Shown here one piece after another: positions 44,263 through 55,479 of a stretch of 64,000 bases of DNA. Every line of letters starts with the position of its first letter. Positions within the stretch are counted from its first letter, which is position 1. Origin of the DNA: Erinaceus europaeus (lineage: Eukaryota; Chordata; Mammalia; Eulipotyphla; Erinaceidae). The position numbers and the translations under genes are program-made. The DNA lies in NCBI RefSeq assembly GCF_950295315.1, contig NC_080185.1, positions 45,303,237 to 45,367,236 on the forward strand. Direction: 5' to 3'. The notes below the pieces were generated by a model. It was not told the origin of the DNA. It saw only the letters and a program-made list of their open reading frames with translations, and ran no database searches.

Positions 44263-44794
44263 ATGTTAACCCTTTATGTCCTTTGTAATGCATAAGTAAT
44301 TGAATGAAGTGCCTCATCAGAACAAAAACTTACAAGTGTACTTTTCAAGTGGGAGGGAAACTATCTTATTTGAAAAAAAAGACATCAAAAGTACAGAAAG
44401 GAAATGCTACCCAACTCTCAACCTCTTAATGTAACACAAATTTATCAACCAACTTTGTAAAACTGGGTAATAAGGAATAAGTTAAGTATTTCATGTAACT
44501 GAAGTTTATTTCTGTGTTATCCTGAATTGAACTAATGTCTCTACTGAACTAATAGAGCAGAGACTGGAGATATAGTTTTCTGGTTATGAGCAGTTACTTA
44601 AAGGTGGGCCAGATTAAAAAAATATGTTAGAAACTGATAGTCAATAATAAAAATAACAAGTAGCAAAGGTATTTGTTTTTAATTTCACACACAGTCTAGA
44701 GTCATTTGTTGGAGGGCCAAACAGCTTTACAAGCTTGATGGCCTTTGAGGATGTCTTAGACGTTATTATGTCTGAGTAGACTAATTATTGGCAT
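44263..44794. other. Unassigned spacer
   Basis: AT-rich, with no gene or named repeat recognised. Confidence 0.3.
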
Positions 44795-44810
44795 AATAAC
44801 AGCTATTTTT

Positions 44811-45362
44811 AAAAATTTATTTATTTATAAAATGGAAACACTGACAAAATCATAGAATAAGAGGGGTACAATTCCCACCATCAGAGCTCTGTATCCCATC
44901 CCCTCCCCTGATAGCTTTCCTATTCTTTAACCCTCTGGGAGTATAGACCCAGGGTCATTATGGGGTACAGAAGGTGGAAGGTCTGGCTTCTATACTTGCT
45001 TCCCTGTTGAACATGGACATTGACAGTTTAATCCATACTCCCAGCCTGCCTCTCTCTTTCCCTAGTGGGGCAGGGCTCTGGGGAGCAGGTCTCCAGGACA
45101 CATTGGTGGGGTTGTCTGTCCAGGGAAGTCCGGATGACATTATTATAACATCTGGAACCTGGTGGCTGAAAAAGAGTTAAAATATAAAGCCATACAAATT
45201 GTTGACTAATCATGAACCTAAAGGCTGGAATATTGCAGATGAAGATTTGGGGTTTCTGTTTTGGAAATAGCTAGTAGGTCTATTTTAGGTATATTCTAAA
45301 GGGCCCATGACTTTATTAGTTTTTGCCTGAGCCTGACATCTGATAATGCATGTGGAACCAAG
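44811..45362 (-). mobile_element. Long-3'UTR L1 tail with target-site duplication
   Basis: 552-bp reverse insertion. Perfect 16-bp flanking duplication aataacagctattttt at 44795-44810 and 45363-45378. Confidence 0.93.
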
Positions 45363-45384
45363 AATAACAGCTATTTTTGACTGG

Positions 45385-45600
45385 AAATGTGCTATCTGGA
45401 TAGTAGCCTGTATACCTGACATTTAACTTCACCCTCATAACAATCTTATGAGATGGGTAGTATTGTTTCACCAGTATTGTAGATGAAGAACCAGAGAGCT
45501 GAAGCTACTGTCATAAACCACATAGATCATAAGCAACAGATTGAATTCTAGTCCTCTCTGACACTGAAGTTCTCCCAGGCATATTCATTCTACCATGCTG
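45385..45600 (-). mobile_element. MIR element
   Basis: 'cctcataacaatcttatgag', 'atgggtagtattgtttcacc' and 'gtagatgaagaaccagagag' are the reverse MIR core. About 200 bp, nearly complete. Confidence 0.8.
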
Positions 45601-45805
45601 TTTTTCCAAGCCATGTTCATACCCCCTGTTTAATTGGAGAATGCAAACCTCCCTTCCTTGTCCATCTTGTAAGTTGATTGCTCCTCCTTTAACCTACTGA
45701 GCACAAAGTGGGACAAGCAATTCTTTAGAGATTTCCCAGAAGAGCCCCTAGTCTAGTGAGGGAGCACATGTGTAAGAAGTTATCAACAATGCTAGAAAAT
45801 AGCTC
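45601..45805. other. Short unassigned spacer
   Basis: No feature recognised. Confidence 0.3.
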
Positions 45806-45811
45806 TCACAT

Positions 45812-46172
45812 TGCCCCGACCAGCGGGGCATGAACAGGGGCTAGGAACCCTGGGACCTGGAATGAAAGGGACAGGAGACACAAAGAACGACAGCAAGACA
45901 GGATTCTGATCAAGCTGCCAAATTTTATTGTGTTTACAGGCATTATAAGGCTTTGGGGAAGGGGGAGTGCAGGAGGAGGAGGAGGAGCAATTATCAGGGT
46001 GGAATGTCCCTTGCAACATACATAGCTGAAACTATGTCTATTAACTATAACTATGTGGTGTGTCACTTGTTTTCTGGTAAATGGCCTACCTGCGGGGAAA
46101 TAGAAACTTATCTTGAGGGCTTTCATTGTTTTAAAGGCTTATCTTCTATCAAGCAGAGAATGACTTTTGGCA
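45812..46172 (-). mobile_element. Solo LTR, class II type
   Basis: 361 bp with TGCC..GGCA-type ends: on the plus strand it begins TGCCCCGACC and ends TTTTGGCA. Perfect 6-bp target duplication tcacat at 45806-45811 and 46173-46178. The poly(A) signal reads on the minus strand (TTTATT at 45924-45929), fixing the orientation. Size and 6-bp duplication fit class II (ERVK/IAP-like) LTRs. No internal genes remain, so it is a recombination product. A (gga)n patch lies at 45972-45988. Confidence 0.9.
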
Positions 46173-46439
46173 TCACATTGTTCCTGGTTGGTGGAGGGAG
46201 ATGGTTTATCACTATGTACTTATAATTATTCAAAGTGAAACCTAATTTCAGAGTTTGTTTTTCATTTAACTTTTATTCATCATTATCAAAAATGCTGCCA
46301 CCTGAAAGTCCTATGACTTTTTCTCTTGTCCTTAACATATGATTAAGTGGGAGAGATTTGTAAGTAGAGTATTTCTGTATACAACTGCACAAAAGTTACA
46401 AAATAATAGTAATTTAGCAGCTAGAGTCTTCTATGAAGT

Positions 46440-46560
46440 TAGCAATGTTTCTCAATCAGGAACACCTTCATGAAATCAGACTCCTTGTCCTCATTTGGAT
46501 GATGTTGATTCAGAAGGCCTGGGATAAGACTCACAAATTTGAATTTGAAGCAAGGCTCAC
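46440..46560 (+). mobile_element. MER5A-like DNA transposon remnant
   Basis: 'gttgattcagaaggcctggg' and 'acaaatttgaatttgaagca' match the MER5 pattern (..gattcagtaggtctggg..gaatttgcatttctaac..), preceded by 'gtttctcaatcaggaacacc'. hAT-type non-autonomous relic. Confidence 0.65.
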
Positions 46561-47405
46561 CCTCTCACTATGGTGAATATGATGCCTGATATGGGAAAGA
46601 TGCCCTGGACTTGAATTTTCTGAAGGTGGGAAGCAATGCTAAGCAAGATTCAGAACGTCTAGTTCAGCATTGCCACTAAGTCCCAGGAAACGTTTTGAGC
46701 TTCAGCTCAGGCTCCCATATGGAGTTATTCATAGAACTCATATATCAGGACTGAAAGCCACACGAACTGTGGAATCGTCACATACAAGTCAAATCACCTG
46801 TGGTTTTGCTTTGTGTTTCCTTAACTCAAGCTCTAATGGAGTCCTTGGAATGAAGCTAAGGTAGGCGCCATTTGGGCTACAAATCTCTTCAGGGGTATTA
46901 GGCCACATTTATAAGTCATCCTCACACACATACACATACATTATTCTTCTCTCTACCATTCTGACTCTTCCTGACTTCCATATGGCTCCCATGATTGTTC
47001 ATGTGCTATAATTAGCCCATAAACCAAAGAGGAACTGTATCTTTCACAAATAGTTATGCTTTGCAGTTCTTTGGCCTGAAGATATAAAAGCAGACCAGCT
47101 GAAGGATAAATGGCCTATATTTAAAACACACCACAGTTAAGCTCTCCCTGAAACATTTCAAACAGGAAAGTGGTAAAAAGGGCCTTCAATAAAAAGCCAC
47201 AGTGACACTATGACAAGAGTCAATTTAATACTTGATCAATATTCATTAAGCAGCCTGTGTCGTACTGGTGTAACAGAGCAAGAAAGGATCAACAGTGATT
47301 GTTAGGGAAGAAAATCTAATTTGCATCTCACTGTGATTGGCACTGGCATTTCCTGAGAAAAACTAGGTAAACAACAGTAGCAGGCATACCTGCCAAGAGA
47401 AGAAA
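46561..47405. other. Unassigned, about 850 bp
   Basis: No convincing ORF. Could be unique host sequence. Confidence 0.35.
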
Positions 47406-47407
47406 TG

Positions 47408-47612
47408 GGGCCAGATATCTGTGCACCTTGTTGAGCACACATGTTATACTGTGCAAAGATCCTGACTCAAGCTCCTGATCCCTACCTGCCGAGGAAAAGC
47501 TTTATGAGCAGTGAAGTAGTGCTGCACGTGCAAGTGTCTTCTTCTCTCTCCCTCTTTATATCTCCCCCTAGCTTTCTGCTCTATCCAACAAATAAATAAA
47601 ATGAAATGACAG
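47408..47612 (+). mobile_element. SINE-D copy
   Basis: 'gccagatatctgtgcacctt' head, 'gactcaagctcctgatccct', 'tatccaacaaataaataaaa' tail. Confidence 0.8.
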
Positions 47613-48118
47613 AAGAAAAGACCACCAGGCATCTTACATAGCCTCTCTACATATCCTGTCTCAAAAGGAACACCTGATGGGCAACACCTAGCTTCTAAAG
47701 GTGGATTTTAAGATTAAAACCCAGATTACATGGAGTCTTGCATGTTCATAGATGAGTCAGAAGCTATGTTAGAAGGCAGAGGGGGGGAACAATAATGGGG
47801 GAGGCATTAAGAAGGTTACATCCTTTCCCCTCATTTGCCAATGGATCTTTTGAGTAAAGTTGAAGATTTTTGTTTCCATTACAAGTAGCCTCTTTTAATT
47901 GATTTTGGGGAATATTCCTTTCAAGCTCTTTTTCATTGGAGTTACACAAATGTTATGGGTGAGAGCAGTATTTATGTTCCAAGGCAGTTAAATTTCAGTG
48001 TTTCATAGAGAAAAATGAAAGCACATGCAGTGTCACTAGGTTCTGCATCCAATTCCAACAGTGTCATTTTTGTGGGGACTCCTTCATACCAATAAGTTGA
48101 TAATTCAGCTCAATTCTG
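47613..48118. other. Unassigned spacer
   Basis: No gene recognised. The right end may be the start of the MIR fragment that continues at 48276. Confidence 0.3.
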
Positions 48119-48275
48119 ATTCTCTCTCTCTCTCTCTCTCCCTCCCTCCCTCCCTCCCTCTTTGACAGAGAGACACCTGCAATCCTCCTTCACCAGGTGG
48201 AGACCAGGGGCTTGAACTTGGGTCCTTGCATATTATAACGTGCACTCAACCAGGTGTTCCACTACCCGGCCCAAT
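48119..48275 (-). mobile_element. SINE-D copy with (TC)n(CCTC)n
   Basis: 'gagacacctgcaatcctcct', 'gggcttgaacttgggtcctt', 'caaccaggtgttccactacc'. Its body is an expanded TC/CCTC repeat (48121-48160). Confidence 0.75.
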
Positions 48276-48345
48276 CAGTCACACATCTGTAAAATGGGAG
48301 TGGCATCTATCAACTTCCAGGTTTTATGGTATTGGATGCTCAGTA
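48276..48345 (+). mobile_element. MIR core fragment
   Basis: 'cacacatctgtaaaatggga' is the MIR core signature. Confidence 0.55.
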
Positions 48346-48424
48346 TACATTAGCCCTTATGTTTCCCCAGTCTTGGGTGAGGATGACCAGCATTATATCT
48401 TCACCTGAACTCAGGGCTATCTTT

Positions 48425-48714
48425 CATTTTTGTTTATTTACTTATTTTCCCTTTTGTTGCCCTTGTTTTTTTAATTTTTTTAATTTTCCCTTTTGTTGCC
48501 CTTGTTTTTTATTGTTGTTGTAGTTATTATTGTTGTTATTGATATAGTTGTTAGATAGGACAGAGAGAAATGGAGAGAAGAAAAGAAGAGAGGGGGAGAG
48601 AAAGAGACACCTGAATACCTGTTTCAGTGCAGAAGGCTCAAACCTGGATCCTTAATCCTGTCCTTTTACTTTGCACCACGTGAGATTAACCTGCTGTGTT
48701 ACGACCTGACTCCA
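48425..48714 (-). mobile_element. SINE-A copy with tail duplication
   Basis: The tail phrase 'ttttcccttttgttgccctt' occurs at 48445 and again at 48484, a 39-bp tandem duplication. Then 'agataggacagagagaaatg', and head 'gttacgacctgactcc'. Confidence 0.85.
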
Positions 48715-48754
48715 GACTCCCTCATATATACACATATATTTAATTTTTTAAAAG

Positions 48755-48845
48755 ATTTTTATTTATTCATGAGAAAGAACGAAGGAGAGAGAGAAAGAGT
48801 CTAGTATCACTCTGGTACATGTGCTGCTGGGGATTTATTTTTATT
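48755..48845 (-). mobile_element. SINE-C fragment
   Basis: 'ctagtatcactctggtacat' followed by 'gtgctgctggggatt'. Truncated before the head by the next SINE. Confidence 0.7.
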
Positions 48846-48960
48846 TTTTTACTGGAGCACTGCTTATCTCTGATTTATGGTGGGGGGATCAAACCTGGGA
48901 CTTCAAAGACAAAGGCATGAGAGACTCTTTAAATAACCTCTATGCTATCAATCCCTGCTG
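48846..48960 (-). mobile_element. SINE-E copy
   Basis: 'ggagcactgcttatctctga', 'tttatggtggggggatcaaa', 'caaaggcatgagagactctt'. Confidence 0.75.
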
Positions 48961-48989
48961 CTATCTTACTTTCTTTACCTTTTTCTTTT

Positions 48990-49150
48990 CTTTTTTTTAA
49001 ATTTCTTTATTGGGGGATTAATATTTTAGAGTTGCCAGTAAATACCATAGTTTGTACATACATAACATTTATCAGTTTTCCACATAACAATGCAACCCCC
49101 ACTAGGTCCTCTGTCATCCTTTTCCAGGATCTGTACTCTCCCTGGTACTC
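48990..49150 (-). mobile_element. Short-3'UTR L1 end
   Basis: 'tttattgggggattaatatt', 'tatcagttttccacataaca', 'ccactaggtcctctgtcatc'. Confidence 0.75.
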
Positions 49151-49694
49151 TCTACTCAGAGACAGGAACATTTTTTATAGGATGAAGGTTCAGTTCTACA
49201 AAACTGCCACTTACTACCCCACCTCCATTCAGAAAATTATCACAAGTCCAGGATGTTTTCAGTGCTTCAGAGTGGGCTACATTTAGATATTGCCACAATA
49301 TTGCACTCTTCTTGGGTTCTATTATTTGACCAGAGCAGCTCACAGTACTCAGAGAAACAGTTACTTACTAGATTATTCAATTGACAGTCAGATAGAAGAG
49401 ATGACTAGGACAAGGTAAGTCAGACAGGATTTCTTGTTTCTTGCTCTGGGAGGTTCTTTCCAAATCTCAATATGTTCACAAAGCAAGAAGCTTCCCAACC
49501 CCACCCTCACATCCTTCCCAGAAGTTGGGGTAGGGAGTGAGACTGTATATCTCAATCCTTTGATCACATAGTTGACCCCCACCAGCCCCTAATCTTAAAT
49601 GCTACCCCCCAAAATCACCTCATTAACATTACACTAGACACTAGTAATACTCTGAGTGCTTAAGAAATTCCAAAGGGTTTAGAAGCTTAATGCT
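49151..49694. other. Unassigned spacer
   Basis: No gene or family recognised. Confidence 0.3.
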
Positions 49695-49710
49695 AGAAGA
49701 GGAGTATGGA

Positions 49711-50743
49711 CCATCAGTTGGAGTCCTAGTTGGGGAGTCCTGGGATTCCCACACACACATGATGAGCCTAGACATCGAATAGATCCTTCTCTCCATTATC
49801 ACTGGTCATCTCCATCAGGAACAACATAATGGACCCCTTTGTGGGCCCCCATAGGGACTTGCCCTCAATGGGAATACAACAATGGTAGAAAATGTTCCAT
49901 CCTCAGAAGAGGGGTTGGATACATAATCTATCTACCACCTGAGGAAGATGGGTCCTGAAATTAGTGTAACTTGGAATGTTCCTACTCATGACCACAGAGA
50001 GAGTTCAGACCTACAGGGATGCAGAGGTTATATAGGCTCCTATGCTAAATATGGGCACCAGATCAAACCCTTCTATAGGGTTTATAGTTGACAATATTTA
50101 TACACTTTTCCCATATTTGGGAGCTACTTTTTCCCTGATCCAGCTTTCTAGCCCTTTTTCCAGCCATTTACCCGGACAATAACTTGAGTCCAACTGCTTA
50201 TCAGAGGTCAGGCTCAGGCAAAAACTAATAAAGTCAGGGGTCCTTTGGAATATACCTGAAATAGACATACTAGCTAGTTTTTCCCAAAACAGAGACCCCA
50301 AATCTTCATCTGCAATATTCCAGCTTTCAGGTTCATGATTGGTCAACAATTTGTTTGGCTTTCTATCTTAACTCTTCTTTCAGCCACCAGCTTCCAGATG
50401 GTACTGTGATGCTAACTGGACTTTCCTGGGCAGACAGCCCCACCAAGGTGTTCTGGAGCCCCACTTCTCCAGAGCTCTATCCCATTAGGGAAAGAGAGAG
50501 ACAGGCTGGGAGTATGGATCAACCTGCAAACGCCCATGTTCAGCGGGGAAGCAATTATAGAAGCCAAACCTTCCACTTTCTGCACCCCATAATGACCCTG
50601 TGTCTATACTCCCAGAAGGTTAAAGAATAGGAAAGCTATCAGGGGAGGTAATGGGTGGGATATGGGGTTCTAATGGTGGGAATTGTACCCCTCTTATCTT
50701 ATGGTCTTGTCAGTGTTTCCATTTTATAAATCAAAATAAAAGT
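49711..50743 (+). mobile_element. Long-3'UTR L1 tail, 1.03 kb, with target-site duplication
   Basis: 5'-truncated copy starting in the central 3' UTR. Flanks agaagaggagtatgga (49695-49710) and agaagaggggtatgga (50744-50759) match 15/16. Confidence 0.92.
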
Positions 50744-51044
50744 AGAAGAGGGGTATGGAGATGAAGATGAACTGTGTATTTGCAGTGCATCCAGTTGAAA
50801 TGTAGAAGTAAATTCCAATTAATGTTTCCCCTGGGGGGGCAGGGGAAAGAGTTGGATCTGAGGAAGGTGTTTTGCATAATTATTTGCCTAAATATTGCTG
50901 TCTAAATAGGAAGTGGACAACAGATTTGTGTTATATTAATTTTAAAGATTGAAAACCCTTTTTAAAAAGTGAGAATGAAAAAGAGTAGAAAATAAATATA
51001 TATATTTTAAAAGTTACTTTGATATAACTCCTGGTAAGGTAAAA

Positions 51045-51515
51045 CTTTTCAGCTATAAGTTGCAGATGCTACCATGATGCCAACTTGTTCCCTGGGAAGA
51101 GAACCTCAACAATGAGTCCTTGAACCCCACCACTCCAGAGCCCTACCATAATAGGGTATGATAGGAACAGGTTGGGGATATGGATAGATCTGTCAACACC
51201 CATGTCCAGCAGAGAAGCAATTACAGAAGCCAGACCTGCCACCTTCTGTATCCCATAATGATCCTGGATTCACACTCCCAGAGGGATAAAGAATAGGAAA
51301 GCTTCCAAGGGAGATGGTGGGATATGGAATTTTGGTGGTGGGAATTGTGTGGAATTGTGCCCCTCTTAGCCTACGTTTTTGTCAATCATTAAGGAAACCT
51401 TTCAATGAAGGGGATGGGATGCATAACTCTGGTAGTGGGAACTGTATGCAATTGTACCCCTCTTATCCCATAATCTTGTAGATCATTATTAATTCACTAA
51501 TAATAATAAAAAATC
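51045..51515 (+). mobile_element. Long-3'UTR L1 tail with partly repeated end
   Basis: The terminal block occurs twice: 'ggaattgtgcccctcttagc' at about 51351 and 'gcaattgtacccctcttatc' at about 51449. The last ~110 bp is tandemly repeated, or two tails are fused. Confidence 0.75.
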
Positions 51516-51884
51516 CATTTTCCAATGGGGGAAAAGATTTATCTCTCAAAGAATGCCCCCCCCTACTCCCAACAGGGGCGGAGGGAAATAAATTCCTCAA
51601 CTCATTTCTAAATCATCCCTTCCCCCCAACTATTCATGTCACCCTTTGTTAGTAAAATCTCTTCTCTTCCTCTTACAGCTAGACTCCAGGTCTTTAGAGT
51701 CAGTCATATGCTAAAAGAGTCCCTTTTGTAAAATTAGGCTTTCCTCCTTAGTGCAGGATATGCAAAAAGAACTGGAGCTCTCTTCTTTAACAAATGTTAA
51801 CTAAAGAACACTACTAAAAGACCTTACCATTATTCCCTTCTTAGTGTTAATAGCTCCAATTTAAAATCTCTTTACTCTTTAAAT
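51516..51884. other. Unassigned spacer
   Basis: No gene recognised. Confidence 0.3.
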
Positions 51885-52085
51885 TTATTTTTATATTTTA
51901 TTTGTTTATTTTTGGATAGAAACAGAGAGAAATTGGTGGGGGGGCAGAGAGCAAGAGAGACACCTGCAGCAGCACTGCTTGTAAAACCTTCCTACTGCAG
52001 GTGAGGACATGGGGCAGAGGGCTTGAAGTTGGGCCCTGGCGTATTTTAACATGTGCACTTTACTAGGTGTGCCACCATATGGCCT
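51885..52085 (-). mobile_element. SINE-D copy
   Basis: 'tatttttggatagaaacaga', 'cacctgcagcagcactgctt', 'gtgccaccatatggcctctc'. Confidence 0.75.
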
Positions 52086-52089
52086 CTCC

Positions 52090-52167
52090 TTATTTTATTT
52101 TATTTTATTTTATTTTAGTTTAGTTTAGTTTAGTTTAGTTTAGTTTAGTTTAGTTTAGTTTAGTTTA
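52090..52167. repeat. (TTTTA)n to (TTTAG)n pentanucleotide repeat
   Basis: Begins as ttatttta units and changes to ttagt units for the second half. It forms the T-rich end of the next reverse-oriented SINE. Confidence 0.95.
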
Positions 52168-52360
52168 CTTATTTTATTTGAGAGAACAGAGAGAAGTTGA
52201 GAGGGAGGGGGACATAGAGAGGGAGAGATAGCAAGACCTGCAATCCTGCTTCACCACTCATGAAGATTCTGCCCAGTAGTTGGAGATCGGGGGCTTGGAC
52301 TTGGGTCCTTGTGCATAGTAACAGATATACTTAACCAGGTACACCACCACCCAGCACTCA
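52168..52360 (-). mobile_element. SINE-D copy
   Basis: 'gagagaacagagagaagttg', 'cctgcaatcctgcttcacca', 'gtacaccaccacccagcac'. Confidence 0.8.
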
Positions 52361-52389
52361 CCTTAAAATCTTTGTCTTAAATAATTATA

Positions 52390-52600
52390 GATGATGGGGC
52401 CCAGCAGTGACACACTACCTGGAGGGTATACATCACAGTGCAGAAGGATCCAAGTTCAAGCTCCCAGTCCCCACCTTTTGGGAGGAGGCGGTTGGGGAGG
52501 CTTCAGAAATCATAAAACAGTGCTACAGTTCTCTCTCTTCTGTTTCCCCCACGCTGCCAACTTATGTGTCTCTATTATAAGTAAATCAATAATTTGTAAA
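52390..52600 (+). mobile_element. SINE-D copy, diverged
   Basis: 'atggggcccagcagtgacac', 'gatccaagttcaagctccca', tail 'ataagtaaatcaataa'. Confidence 0.65.
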
Positions 52601-53054
52601 AGGGAATGTTTAAAAAAATCAGTAGATGCAAGCCAGAGTTTCTATATTAACTATGATTTTTTAAAAATAATCTTTGTTTTACCTTTTCTAGCTTGGTTAC
52701 AAGAAGTTATAAGACTTGTTTTTGATACATTTATAAATTAAACCTGCAAAATTTATTTTTTTAAATTGAAAAGTTGTTGCTTTTGCTTTTAGTCTTTCCC
52801 TCCTCAACTTACTGCTCCCTTTATAAAGGTTATATTGCCTCCCCAATATAGAATGACAATAAAGTGGACCGATATCCTATGCAACCCTTTATTGAGGGGT
52901 AAACTGGCCAGGGTCCAAGGAGAGGCTCCCAGGGCCCAGTATTCTCCCAAGAAGAGGATCCTTTATAACTCCTTGGAAAGAATTACAAGTGACTCTGTGA
53001 TTGGGTATATAAAATAGATGAGGTAACTGTCATGAAAAATAATGTTAAAGTCCC
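52601..53054. other. Unassigned spacer
   Basis: No gene or family recognised. ORFs of about 60 codons are not convincing. Confidence 0.3.
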
Positions 53055-53285
53055 GGTTTGACCTGTCAATAATCATATCCAGTGGAGAAGCAGTTACAGA
53101 AGTCAGACCTCCCACCTGCACCCCATAGAGTCCTTTGGTTCATACGTCCAGAAGGTTAAAGAATAGGGAAGCTTCCAGTGGAGGGGATGGAATATGGCAC
53201 TCTGGTGGCGAGCATTGTATGAACTGTACCTCTTTTCCCAAAATCTTGTGAATTATTATTATTGAATCAATAATAATAATAATGA
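53055..53285 (+). mobile_element. Long-3'UTR L1 tail
   Basis: 'gaagcagttacagaagtcag', 'aaggttaaagaatagggaag', then a (taa)n end. Confidence 0.75.
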
Positions 53286-53286
53286 A

Positions 53287-53520
53287 GTTGGAAAATAAGA
53301 AAGCACAAAGCAGAACTTGGACTGGATTTGGTGTATTGCACCAAAGTAAATGACTCTGGGGTGGGGGGTGGGGGTTCAGGTCCTGGAACATGATGGCAGA
53401 GGAGGATCTAGAGGGGTTTGAACTGTCATGTGGAAAACTGAGAAATGTTACACATGTCCAAATAAGTCAATTTTATTGTTGACTAAACCATTAATCCCCT
53501 CAATAAAGAAAAAAGAAAAG
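53287..53520 (+). mobile_element. Short-3'UTR L1 end
   Basis: 'gcagaacttggactggattt', 'ggtgtattgcaccaaagtaa', 'catgtggaaaactgagaaat' are the forward form of 4310-4500. Confidence 0.75.
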
Positions 53521-53679
53521 AACACAAATTATAAGAAAAATAATTAAAATAATGAATATAAAAGCAATCATTAAAAAAAGAATGTTAAAGTCGAAAAAAA
53601 GCTTATAGGGACACGAGGGCCATGAAGAGAGAAAAGGCTTACTCATTCATTAATTTTTTAATAATTTATTTTTTGTTCT

Positions 53680-54005
53680 CTTTCTTTTTTTATTGATTTA
53701 ATAATGAATGACAAGATTGTAGAGTAAGAGGAGTACAATTCTATACATTTCCACAACCCCCTCCAGTGGAAGGTTCCCTATTCTTTATTCCTCTGTGAGT
53801 ATGGACCAAAATTCTCTATGGTGTGCACAAGGTGGGAGGTCTAGCTTCTGTAATTATTTCTTTGCTGGACATGGGCATTGACAAATCAATCCATATCCCC
53901 AGCCTGCTTCTATCTTTCTCTAGTGGGGTAGGACTCTGAAGAAGTAGGGTTCCAGGACACAATGGTGTGCTTGTCTGTCTGGGGATGTCAGATTTTTTTG
54001 TTAAA
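53680..54005 (-). mobile_element. Long-3'UTR L1 tail
   Basis: 'caagattgtagagtaagagg', 'ttgctggacatgggcattga', 'tccaggacacaatggtgtgc'. Confidence 0.8.
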
Positions 54006-54039
54006 CTCTCCATTTTCACTGGGACTTCCTCCACTCAGA

Positions 54040-54190
54040 GTTAACTTTTTTTTTTCCAGGTTGAAATAGAAATGGAGAGAGAAAGGAACGTTGCCACAGC
54101 AACAAAGCTTTCTTTCAGTGAGCTTGGGGGGTCCTGTTTGAACTTGGGTTGTGTGCATGGCACAGCACTTAGTTGTCTTGTGACCCTCTG
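54040..54190 (-). mobile_element. SINE-F copy
   Basis: 'gccacagcaacaaagctttc', 'gtttgaacttgggttgtgtg', 'gcacagcacttagttgtctt'. Confidence 0.55.
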
Positions 54191-54600
54191 GTGTCAGTGC
54201 AGTAATTTTCCAGCTATGGACCTAGAAAAATAGATTCACTTCCTCCTCAATACCTTAAGAAGGACTTGGTCTTTGCCTCACAGCAGTTCCTCCTTTGCTC
54301 CTCCACCTCACCACCGTCCCATTAGGCTATCAACTGCTCTCAGTAAAGGTAAAGGGAAGTCTAATATTGCTTTTATCTAATTAGTGTTTTTTTTAAATTT
54401 ATGTTTGTTTAGTTTTCAAGTTTCATATAAAAAAAAAAACAACCCCCTCAGTTTATATATCTCCAAGCAAAGTGTGTTGGTTCTGGGATACAGGAATGGA
54501 CTGTTACAGATTTCATTACTCATGGGCAGAAAATTGTTCAGTACTCATCATTTACACCAGTTCTTTTGCCTTCTGGAACCAATTAATGTGTATTGAGGTA
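54191..54600. other. Unassigned spacer
   Basis: No gene recognised. Confidence 0.3.
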
Positions 54601-54604
54601 ACAC

Positions 54605-54680
54605 AGTCTTGGGCAGGAGGGAGATAGCTTAATGGTTATGCAAAGAGACTCTCATGCCTAAGGCTCTGAGGTAACACAGT
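54605..54680 (+). mobile_element. SINE-E head fragment
   Basis: 'gagatagcttaatggttatg' then 'ctcatgcctaaggctctgag', after which the phrase 'aggtaacacagtctt' (54593 region) is repeated. The element is truncated. Confidence 0.7.
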
Positions 54681-54824
54681 CTTAGTTTTCTTTCTTCTTT
54701 ATAAGTCCACCAAAAGGTTATTGCTCTTGTCTATGTTCTCAAAAAAAAAATTCTTGGTTTCATTCACTTCATTATCATTTCTGGAGCTTCACCATTCCAG
54801 GATGACTTTCAGATAGAGATGATT

Positions 54825-54960
54825 AGGGTAATGGGGTGGGAGGAAATAGGGGAGAAACCACATCTTGAAACTTCCTTCAGTGCAGTGTAGGCCAGGCTCA
54901 AACTTGGTCCCTGCACGTAGCAAAGCAGCTTGCCATCTAAGTGTGCTAATTTTCTAGCCC
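54825..54960 (-). mobile_element. SINE-F copy
   Basis: 'gaaacttccttcagtgcagt', 'aggctcaaacttggtccctg', 'tagcaaagcagcttgccatc'. Confidence 0.6.
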
Positions 54961-55084
54961 TTGTATGTCTATGTTTAAATCTGACCTCATTTGTTTCTCT
55001 TCTGATTTATACTATCTCCTTCTTTCTACCGACTTTTGGTTTTGTTTGCTGTTCTTTTTCCAGCTGACTTAGGTGTGAAGCTAA

Positions 55085-55258
55085 TTTTTAAAATAAATAT
55101 TGTTTCATATTAAACAGAGAAAATTTCATTAGAGAGAAAGAGAAAGAGGAATGGAGGAGTCAGAGCATCACTCTGATAAATTCAGCACTTGGGATAGAAC
55201 CAGAAGCCACAGGCATACAAGTCTGGTGCTCTGCCTGCTATTCCCCAGCCACAAGGAT
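55085..55258 (-). mobile_element. SINE-C copy
   Basis: 'gagtcagagcatcactctga', 'tacaagtctggtgctctgcc'. Confidence 0.65.
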
Positions 55259-55299
55259 ACATCTGCAATGTTTATTTATTTCTTTCCTTTTTTAATTTA

Positions 55300-55432
55300 T
55301 TGAGAAGATGCTTATCTATAAAACTTGTCACAAGTATAGAGCCTGACATCTGTTCGTTCTTGTTTCTTTATAAAGGATATTGCTCTTGATAACTTTCAAT
55401 AACTTGCATTTTGCCTGCCATGTATCTACATA

Positions 55433-55479
<47 letters not shown>

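Noticed and set aside
44958..45213. Repeated small ORFs with shared peptides such as MDIGRSIHTPSLFLSFPSG seen at many places
   Set aside because: The peptide recurs only because the L1 3' UTR tail recurs. Frames break differently in each copy, so it is not a gene family.
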